DNA from: Candidatus Bathyarchaeota archaeon
GTDB lineage: Archaea > Thermoproteota > Bathyarchaeia > Bathyarchaeales > Bathyarchaeaceae
Reading direction: 5' to 3'
Assembly: GCA_030669695.1 (NCBI GenBank)
Contig: DAOVDC010000016.1
Location: 1 to 10,815, forward strand
Length of the DNA stretch: 10,815 nucleotides
Made by a program: the position numbers and the translations under genes
The notes under the pieces: model-generated
What the model was told of the DNA's origin: nothing
Databases searched by the model: none
Seen by the model: only the letters and a program-made list of their open reading frames with translations
Part shown: in pieces, positions 5,996 to 10,815 of the stretch
How positions within the stretch are numbered: the first letter of the stretch is position 1
How the letters are laid out: each line of letters opens with the position of its first letter

Positions 5996-7516
5996 TTAGC
6001 CGAAGTGTAGGTATTGTTCAATTAACTCATTTGTTTTATCGACGTCGTTCATTAACGTTTCTTTTAATCTCTTGTCCTTGTATCCATATAGTTTCTTTAG
6101 AATTCCGTTTATCGTTTGTTCAGGGAACGCGTTTCCTTTTTCGTAGTATTTTCTATCTTTCTCTAAATATTTTGCAGATTCGTAACAAGACTGTGGCAGC
6201 ATTCTTAACCTGTTCGAATTTTTTCTTTTCTTTTCTCCAAGCGCATCCACATAGAGGTCTTTTGCGAGTTTGATAGACTCTTTATTTGTTAGGCCGTACT
6301 CAACTGCCACGGCGATTCCAGCCAAAAGCAAGTAAATGTTTGCTGACCCGTCTGGTGTCCTTAATTCAATTGTTTGTCTATATTCATTCGTGTTCGCTGG
6401 GTTACCTATTTTACCGGGATTGATTTTTTCTGCCATGTTTCTAGCGGCAGTCCAGCCTAATGGAACTCTTACTAGAGCTGACCTGTTTCCGTATCCCCAG
6501 TATATCCCTGTTGGAGTTTCTTGATGAGAGCCATGTCTCAAGTAGGATATTGGCACCGTGTTGCCAAACGCTGTGAGGCTTGGAGCGAATTTTAGGAGAC
6601 CCCCAATTATCTTCTTTGCTTCGTCACTTAGTTTTCCATCCGAATCGGTCATTATGCTTTTTCCGTTTTTGTAGCCGCGAATATGTATGTGTAATCCGCT
6701 TCCAGCGTGACCGACCTTTAACTTAGGGGCAAAAGTGATGTTTACCCCGTATTTGGCACCGATGTTTCGTTTAATCCATTTGGCAATAATTATATGGTCA
6801 GCCATATCCTCTAATGGTTCTAATGAAAACTCGATTTCATGTTGTTCCATACCGTTATCCGGTATGTTGCCAACCTCAGCATGACCGTATTTCACCTTTG
6901 CACCAGTCCCAGCAATAGTGCTCAAGATTTCGTTTCTCAGATTTTCCCATTTAACAAAAGGTGAAGACTCATGGTAACCCTTCTCGGGTGCGCAAGGATA
7001 CAGGTCTTTTCTTTCTTGCCTAAATGCAATGTAGAATTCAAGTTCGCCTAAGGCTTCAAGTGTAACTCCCGTATTCTTAAACAGTTTTTCTTGCGCTTTT
7101 CTCAATATGTTTTCCGGAGCAATGTCAAGTTGATTCCCGTTTTTGTCGAAATAGGCACACAGAAGATTTAGGGTCGGGGTCTCATTGAAGGGGTTTATGA
7201 ACGCTGTTCTGTATTTTGGCATTACATAGAGGTCGCTTGCTTCCAAGTTGATGTATGAGAAAAGACTCGAGCCGTCTACTCTTTCTCCCATTTCTAAGAT
7301 TTCGTTTAGATGTTTTTCGTTGTTGATTACAAAGCTGAGCGATTTCAGTCTTCCGTCTTCACCGACGTGACAGAGGTTTACCATTTTTATGTTTTTATCT
7401 TTTACAAACTTGATGATGCCTTCTTTGGTGAAGTCTTTAGGTAACTTTCCAAGATATGTAACCAACGGATTGGGGTTTAGGGATATTAAGGTGGATTCAT
7501 TCTGTTGAATTACCAT
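5996..7516 (-). CDS. glnA: Glutamine synthetase, about 500-residue GS-like form
   Basis: ATP-dependent synthesis of glutamine from glutamate and ammonia in the cytoplasm. Residues matching the GS active site are present: Glu158 and Glu160 in GELEFY, Glu214 in HAEV, Glu227 in EQHEIEF, His276 in GSGLHIH, Arg327, Glu333 (flap), Arg345 and Arg350 in GNRSALVR, and Glu384 and Arg386 in IELRTPD. The enzyme looks catalytically competent. It differs from classical archaeal GSI: the two metal-binding Glu are 13 rather than 8 residues apart (GNIPDNGM loop), the usual TFMPKP reads TFAPKL, and it has 506 rather than about 440-470 residues. From memory of the family, it resembles the variant found in some Bacteroidota/Chlorobi (inference). 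The ATG has GGAAGTG 5 bases upstream. It leads the same-strand purine block, which consumes glutamine. A gamma-glutamyl-amine ligase is a less likely alternative. Confidence 0.88.
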   Translation of the reverse strand: MVIQQNESTLISLNPNPLVTYLGKLPKDFTKEGIIKFVKDKNIKMVNLCHVGEDGRLKSLSFVINNEKHLNEILEMGERVDGSSLFSYINLEASDLYVMPKYRTAFINPFNETPTLNLLCAYFDKNGNQLDIAPENILRKAQEKLFKNTGVTLEALGELEFYIAFRQERKDLYPCAPEKGYHESSPFVKWENLRNEILSTIAGTGAKVKYGHAEVGNIPDNGMEQHEIEFSLEPLEDMADHIIIAKWIKRNIGAKYGVNITFAPKLKVGHAGSGLHIHIRGYKNGKSIMTDSDGKLSDEAKKIIGGLLKFAPSLTAFGNTVPISYLRHGSHQETPTGIYWGYGNRSALVRVPLGWTAARNMAEKINPGKIGNPANTNEYRQTIELRTPDGSANIYLLLAGIAVAVEYGLTNKESIKLAKDLYVDALGEKKRKNSNRLRMLPQSCYESAKYLEKDRKYYEKGNAFPEQTINGILKKLYGYKDKRLKETLMNDVDKTNELIEQYLHFG

Positions 7517-7657
7517 CCATGCACTTCCATTTTCTATGAAAACACACGCACATATTTCTGTTTTTGTTCCTCTTGACTTTTAGGCGAATTCTACTTCAAA
7601 GCAAGAAACCGTGAATTGATAACTCCGATGTTGGAAGCTCAAATCTTGCAGCAAAAT

Positions 7658-7670
7658 GAATATATTAAAT
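7658..7670 (-). promoter_or_regulatory. Candidate TATA box for glnA
   Basis: Minus-strand ATTTAATATATTC is the best TATA-like match upstream of glnA. It would start transcription near 7638, leaving a leader of about 120 bases, long for an archaeon. A weaker AAATATG near 7550 would give a short leader, so the choice is open. Confidence 0.35.
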
Positions 7671-7760
7671 TGTATTGGATGAAAAATCGTCTTTTTAAGA
7701 ATAAATCCTTGACTTTATCGAAAATTTGCCGTCCGAGTAACTCTGAGATTTCATCAAGAT

Positions 7761-7800
7761 CAAACTAATGCCTTTTCTTCATCCGGCATGAAATAGTTTG
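7761..7800. repeat. Bulged inverted repeat (hairpin) between ssb and glnA
   Basis: On the plus strand CAAACTA (7761-7767) pairs with TAGTTTG (7794-7800), and the adjoining ATGCC (7768-7772) pairs with GGCAT (7785-7789). That is 12 base pairs, with a GAAA bulge on one side and a 12-base loop. No T-run follows on the minus strand, so it is not a simple terminator of ssb. It could be part of a transcript structure or a protein-binding site. Confidence 0.5.
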
Positions 7801-7819
7801 GAGAGGAGAAAGATAAATG

Positions 7820-7835
7820 TTTACACTCGCTTAGA
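7820..7835. repeat. 16-bp direct repeat, copy downstream of ssb
   Basis: TTTACACTCGCTTAGA matches the plus-strand sequence at 8327-8342 in 15 of 16 positions, the first 13 exactly. The two copies flank the ssb coding region, one in its leader and one after its stop. Chance occurrence in a window of this size is possible. Confidence 0.4.
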
Positions 7836-7857
7836 CCAAACAGGCACGAGAATCTTT

Positions 7858-8322
7858 TTAGTATCTTCTCCGCTGGTAACCCCGTCTTTCACCGCCCCCT
7901 CTTCTTTCACCATATCTGGGGCGGTCGCGTCTCTCTTGCTCGTATCGTTTATCAGATAGATTGTTTTCTGTATTGACTTTTGTGATGGGAGATTCTTCTA
8001 GGATTTCGAAACTGCCGTATCTTCCTATGTTTAAACGCATGTTTCCTCGGAAAAGGTTGACGTAGCCGTTTGTGATCTGCAGTGTGGCTTCATCGTTTAC
8101 TTTGTCTATGTTGTCATCCCAAAGCGTTAGGTATACGCATCCTGTCTCGTCTCCAACAAGAGCATCCTGAACTCTGCGTGTAGTGTAGTCTCTTGCCGAT
8201 GTGACGTTTCTAATTTCACTTTTGGAGACGACTTTCACGACCGTGTTTACTTCTCTTGAGCTGGGGGTTAGTTTTTCTATCTTTACTTGTTCTTTACTTT
8301 CGGATGGTTTTTCATCTGACAT
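7858..8322 (-). CDS. ssb: Single-stranded DNA-binding protein, crenarchaeal OB-fold type
   Basis: Binds single-stranded DNA (possibly RNA) in replication and repair. A single OB fold covers about residues 16-108, with the family signature DALVGDETGCVYLTLWDD (53-70), then ITNGYVNLFRGNMRLNIGRYG (83-103). Trp68 and Phe91 are candidates for base stacking. This closely follows Sulfolobus SSB (ALVGDETGRVKLTLWG and FKGQVQLNAG). The tail from about residue 125 is rich in Arg and Gly, with RGGGERRGYQRRRY at the end, whereas the Sulfolobus protein ends in acidic residues; here the last residues are basic. The length of 154 is close to the 148 of Sulfolobus SSB. It is a single gene, divergent from the radical SAM gene. 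The start is the ATG at 8322, with only a weak GAGTG site upstream. RPA-like OB proteins are the alternative. Confidence 0.88.
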   Translation of the reverse strand: MSDEKPSESKEQVKIEKLTPSSREVNTVVKVVSKSEIRNVTSARDYTTRRVQDALVGDETGCVYLTLWDDNIDKVNDEATLQITNGYVNLFRGNMRLNIGRYGSFEILEESPITKVNTENNLSDKRYEQERRDRPRYGERRGGGERRGYQRRRY

Positions 8323-8326
8323 GTCT

Positions 8327-8342
8327 TTTACACTCGCTTCGA
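8327..8342. repeat. 16-bp direct repeat, copy in the ssb leader
   Basis: TTTACACTCGCTTCGA on the plus strand is the partner of 7820-7835 (one mismatch). On the ssb strand it sits immediately upstream of the start codon, inside the predicted 5' leader. Confidence 0.4.
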
Positions 8343-8358
8343 TTCAATGCTCATTGAA
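8343..8358. promoter_or_regulatory. Perfect 16-bp palindrome upstream of ssb, candidate operator
   Basis: TTCAATG, CT, CATTGAA: both 7-base arms match perfectly around a 2-base centre. It lies 20 bases upstream of the ssb ATG, over the transcription start predicted from the TATA-like CTTAAGAA at 8367-8374. This placement would suit a dimeric repressor. It also lies between two divergent units and could affect the plus-strand genes less directly. Confidence 0.45.
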
Positions 8359-8366
8359 CATTCTGG

Positions 8367-8374
8367 TTCTTAAG
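8367..8374 (-). promoter_or_regulatory. Candidate TATA box for ssb
   Basis: Minus-strand CTTAAGAA is about 26 bases upstream of a transcription start near 8344, giving a leader of about 22 bases. It is not close to consensus. GTTTAAAC near 8410-8418 is a better-looking sequence but would require a leader of about 65 bases. Confidence 0.3.
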
Positions 8375-8556
8375 CGTTGCGGTAATGCGAACAGTGCATT
8401 GCTTCTTCTAGTTTAAACTTCTCTCCACCTAGCTTTGAGCGGAGTCAAGACAACAAACACAACAGTCTTCACAATGAGAACCAGCCAACAAATAATCACC
8501 GTTTCCGGTTGCAGAGTCATCAAGCTTGGATAAGCTCTGATCTAGCTAAACAAGAA

Positions 8557-8566
8557 CTTTTATTTT
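8557..8566 (+). promoter_or_regulatory. Candidate TATA box for the radical SAM/membrane gene pair
   Basis: CTTTTATTTT centred near 8561 predicts transcription start near 8587 and a leader of about 19 bases, which contains the GGAG site at 8594-8597. Confidence 0.4.
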
Positions 8567-8593
8567 CTCGCTGTTAAATTAAGTAGCACACTT

Positions 8594-8597
8594 GGAG
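8594..8597 (+). promoter_or_regulatory. Ribosome binding site that decides the radical SAM gene start
   Basis: GGAG is 8 bases before ATG 8606 but only 2 bases before the in-frame ATG at 8600. The spacing favours 8606, which also gives the typical MKVLFVEPP start of this family. Confidence 0.6.
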
Positions 8598-8605
8598 CAA
8601 TGTGC

Positions 8606-10030
8606 ATGAAAGTTCTTTTCGTGGAACCACCGAAGGATTACTGGTTTGTCATGGGAGAATATCTTCCGCCACCATATGGAATCCTTCAACTCGCAGCGTA
8701 TCTCGAAAGCAAAAACAAAAACGTGGAAATAGAAGTATTGGACTGCCAAGCTAAAGGTTTAGATTGGAAGGCACTGGAAAAACATGTGGAAGCTTCTACC
8801 CCTGATATTGTTGCCTCAAGCGCACTTGCCACTTGCAATACCTACGTTGCCGTTCGAACCTCTGAAACAGCTAAGAAAGTGAATCCAAATGTCCTGACAG
8901 TTGCTGGAGGCCAACACTTCACAATGATGGCCCAGGAAAGCTTAGAAACTTACCCTGAGATTGACGTAATTGTCCGCGGAGAAGGAGAATTAACCCTTGT
9001 GGAATTAGTCAAAGCATCTGCTGAGAAAAAATCTTTTGCGCGAATAAAGGGCATCTCTTTTCGGCACGATGGCAAAATCAAACACAATCCTTCGCGCCCC
9101 TTGATTGAGAACTTAGACAACCTGCCATATCCCGGATACCACTTCGTAGAGGATGTGGTTCACAAATACCATTTCACCGCAATGGCGGGTCCTAAAACCA
9201 AGTATGCCCTAATCGAGGGATCAAGAGGCTGCCCACACCGCTGTACGTTTTGCACCCAATGGAAGCATTGGGAAGGCAGGTGGAGAACCAAATCGCCGAA
9301 ACGAATCGCAGACGAATTTGAGTTTTGCTACGAAAAATATGGGAGCAAATTTATCTGGCTGACCGATGACAACTTCGGATTGGGCAAACGTGCAAGCGAC
9401 TTAGCTGACGAAATCATCAAACGAGGATTTTCGAACGATATAATGTGGTTTACGCAGGTGAGATGTGACGATGTCGTGAAGCACCGTGACCTCTTACCCA
9501 AAATGCGAAAATCGGGCCTCCGCTGGACGCTTCTAGGAGTAGAAAGCGCTAGTCAGTCGACGCTTGAAACTTTTAAAAAAGGGATAAGACCAGAAGACGC
9601 TAAAACAGCCGTGAAATCATTACATGAGAACGACATATTCGCTCACGCGATGTTGATTATCGGAGAACGCAAGGATACAGCGGAGTCAATAGCACGTTTG
9701 AGAGAGTTTATGAACGATATAGATCCCGCTTTTGCGATTTTTGCGATCCTCACACCGTTTCCTGGAACCGAAGTTTTCGAAGAAGCGAAGCGAAACGGTT
9801 GGATCGAGGATTTCAATTGGGCTCATTATGACATGGTTCACGCCATTATGCCCACGGAAACGTTGTCAAGAGAGGAAGTGCAGGAAGAACTTTACAATTG
9901 CTATCGTAGCTTCTTCGGCTCTTGGGGTAGGAGATTGAAGGGTCTTTTCTCAACGAACGAAATAAAGAGGAGGGTCTTCTGGTACATGGCCACAAAAGGT
10001 ATTTTGAAGCAGCTAAGAAGTTTGTTTTGA
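8606..10030 (+). CDS. B12-binding radical SAM protein, BchE-like, function unknown
   Basis: Probable cobalamin-dependent radical SAM enzyme, a class that methylates or rearranges unactivated carbons. The N-terminal B12-binding domain spans about residues 1-140, with MKVLFVEPP, YLPPPYGILQLAAYLE (19-34), VAGGQHFTMMAQESLE (99-114) and VIVRGEGELTLVELV (121-135). The radical SAM core follows with CPHRCTFC (Cys209, Cys213, Cys216), the CxxxCxxC ligands of the 4Fe-4S cluster, then FIWLTDDNFG (249-258), TQVR (283-286), LLGVES (309-314) and FPGTEVFE (385-392). The C-terminal part (residues 400-474) resembles the helical end of BchE-like proteins. Length is 474 residues. Nothing here shows the substrate. 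Archaeal members of this broad group modify membrane lipids (for example GDGT ring and calditol synthases), so a lipid target is possible but unproved. It is followed after 3 bases by a membrane protein gene. Confidence 0.88.
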   Translation: MKVLFVEPPKDYWFVMGEYLPPPYGILQLAAYLESKNKNVEIEVLDCQAKGLDWKALEKHVEASTPDIVASSALATCNTYVAVRTSETAKKVNPNVLTVAGGQHFTMMAQESLETYPEIDVIVRGEGELTLVELVKASAEKKSFARIKGISFRHDGKIKHNPSRPLIENLDNLPYPGYHFVEDVVHKYHFTAMAGPKTKYALIEGSRGCPHRCTFCTQWKHWEGRWRTKSPKRIADEFEFCYEKYGSKFIWLTDDNFGLGKRASDLADEIIKRGFSNDIMWFTQVRCDDVVKHRDLLPKMRKSGLRWTLLGVESASQSTLETFKKGIRPEDAKTAVKSLHENDIFAHAMLIIGERKDTAESIARLREFMNDIDPAFAIFAILTPFPGTEVFEEAKRNGWIEDFNWAHYDMVHAIMPTETLSREEVQEELYNCYRSFFGSWGRRLKGLFSTNEIKRRVFWYMATKGILKQLRSLF

Positions 10031-10033
10031 GCT

Positions 10034-10789
10034 GTGATTCTGTTGTCCCAGATGCTATATCGCAATCCTTTTTTGATGTTTATGATCAGCGTGTCTTTTT
10101 TCGGATTGTTCCTCGTAGGAGCGCTCGCTTTGAATCCTCCGATAGTGAGGGAGAGCTTTCTTTGGCGCAAACCGTTGGTCGGTTCTTTGTTCTGGTTGAT
10201 CTGCGTCTTTGGAATTCTGGCAGTTTTCTTCCCGAAGCAGTGTTCAGCAGTGTTTGATTTTAGGAAAAAAGACAAGCATGGGCGCCTTGATGTAAACCTG
10301 TTTGCTTTTCATGGAACACACTCCATAGTGCAGGGGCATCACCCTGATTGTGAAAACTTTTCTGCTCACGTATTACGAATAGGCGACCGAAGGTTTTGTG
10401 CTGCGTGTACTGGGTTGCTTCTAGGAGGACTAATTTCTCTTGTCGGCGCCTTTCTGTATTTTTTCATCGGTTGGAGTGTTGGAGAAAGCAGCCTTCAGGC
10501 AGTTTTTGCGGGACTTGTAGGAGTTAGTTTTGGTTTGTTTCAGTTCAAAGTCAAAAGAAGTGTTGTCCGTCTGGTTTTAAACAGCTTTTTCGTTTTAGGT
10601 GCTCTTCTACTCCTAGTTGGGATCGATGAGCTGGCTCAAAGCGTGTTTGTTGATTTGTTTCTAGTAATTTTGGTTGTTTTTTGGCTTTTCACTCGGATAT
10701 CGCTTTCACAGTGGAATAATTGGAGGATTTGCTACACCTGTAATGTGGAGTCCTGTGGATTTCGCATATCACGCAAAATAAGAGGTTGA
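10034..10789 (+). CDS. Multi-pass membrane protein with Cys/His motifs, DUF2085-like
   Basis: Function unknown. The 251-residue protein has about six hydrophobic segments: residues 12-33, 50-66, 127-146, 153-171, 178-197 and 203-221. Between the second and third lies a polar loop with HHPDC (102-106) and then RRFCAACTGLLLGG (119-132). This resembles the DUF2085 pattern, in which a Cys-His-Pro segment is followed by CxxCTGxxxG before a membrane helix. A short tail after the last helix has Cys233, Cys236 and Cys241. The Cys and His together could bind a metal or form disulfides (inference). The start is GTG at 10034, 3 bases after the radical SAM stop; ATG at 10052 would give a protein six residues shorter. 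The tight spacing implies cotranscription and probably a shared role. No signal peptide cleavage site is evident. Confidence 0.75.
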   Translation: MILLSQMLYRNPFLMFMISVSFFGLFLVGALALNPPIVRESFLWRKPLVGSLFWLICVFGILAVFFPKQCSAVFDFRKKDKHGRLDVNLFAFHGTHSIVQGHHPDCENFSAHVLRIGDRRFCAACTGLLLGGLISLVGAFLYFFIGWSVGESSLQAVFAGLVGVSFGLFQFKVKRSVVRLVLNSFFVLGALLLLVGIDELAQSVFVDLFLVILVVFWLFTRISLSQWNNWRICYTCNVESCGFRISRKIRG

Positions 10790-10815
10790 ACTACTATCTG
10801 CGGCTTAGCCCGTAG

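Larger units (their letters stand above)
7517..7857. other. 341-base intergenic region between ssb and glnA
   Basis: Contains no credible gene; the longest small frame noticed codes about 29 residues with no recognisable feature. It holds a possible glnA TATA box near 7658-7670, a bulged hairpin at 7761-7800 and one copy of a 16-bp repeat at 7820-7835. The remainder is unremarkable AT-rich DNA. Confidence 0.6.

Noticed and set aside
7741..7760. Possible C/D box RNA, because the minus strand has TTGATGA
   Set aside because: No properly placed D box, C' or D' boxes or terminal stem could be identified, so the 7-base match is likely chance.
7816..7834. Short plus-strand frame ATG TTT ACA CTC GCT TAG after a GGAG
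   Set aside because: It codes only five residues and has no partner gene downstream on that strand; it looks accidental.
9901..10275. Minus-strand open frame of 124 codons opposite the radical SAM and membrane genes
   Set aside because: It covers the junction of two well-supported plus-strand genes, and its product has no recognisable feature.

Overview
The window looks archaeal, probably from the TACK side and perhaps a Bathyarchaeia-like lineage (inference). Evidence: an archaeal-type purP gene, a crenarchaeal-type single-strand DNA-binding protein with an Arg/Gly tail, TATA-box promoters placed for leaderless starts, and Shine-Dalgarno sites of the GGTGA type. Base composition is moderate, with AT-rich gaps. 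No tRNA, rRNA, insertion sequence or CRISPR array was seen.

Positions 1-7516 (minus strand) hold a purine-synthesis cluster, read right to left: glnA, purE, purC, purP, purM, purS and purL (purL runs off the left edge). GlnA can supply the glutamine that purine synthesis consumes. PurS and PurL form FGAM (with PurQ, not in the window), PurM makes AIR, a class II PurE carboxylates AIR to CAIR, PurC makes SAICAR, and PurP formylates AICAR. purF, purQ, purB, purO and purK are not here; a class II PurE does not need PurK.

The cluster seems divided into units: glnA; purE-purC (8-base overlap); purP-purM (39-base gap); and purS-purL (ATGA overlap). The purP and purS units are each preceded by nearly the same 49-bp AT-rich element: two identical 15-mers around a 12-bp variable centre, 43 of 49 bases identical. 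The downstream 15-mer contains the presumed TATA box. This is the strongest unexplained regulatory signal in the window.

Positions 7517-7857 are a 341-base gap with a possible glnA promoter and a bulged 12-bp hairpin. Positions 7858-8322 (minus) encode the SSB. The gap up to 8605 separates it from divergent plus-strand genes and holds a perfect 16-bp palindrome near the predicted ssb transcription start. Positions 8606-10789 (plus) are a tight pair: a B12-binding radical SAM protein of the BchE-like type and a multi-pass membrane protein with conserved-looking Cys/His motifs resembling DUF2085. Their function is unknown; they may act together on a lipid or another membrane-associated substrate.
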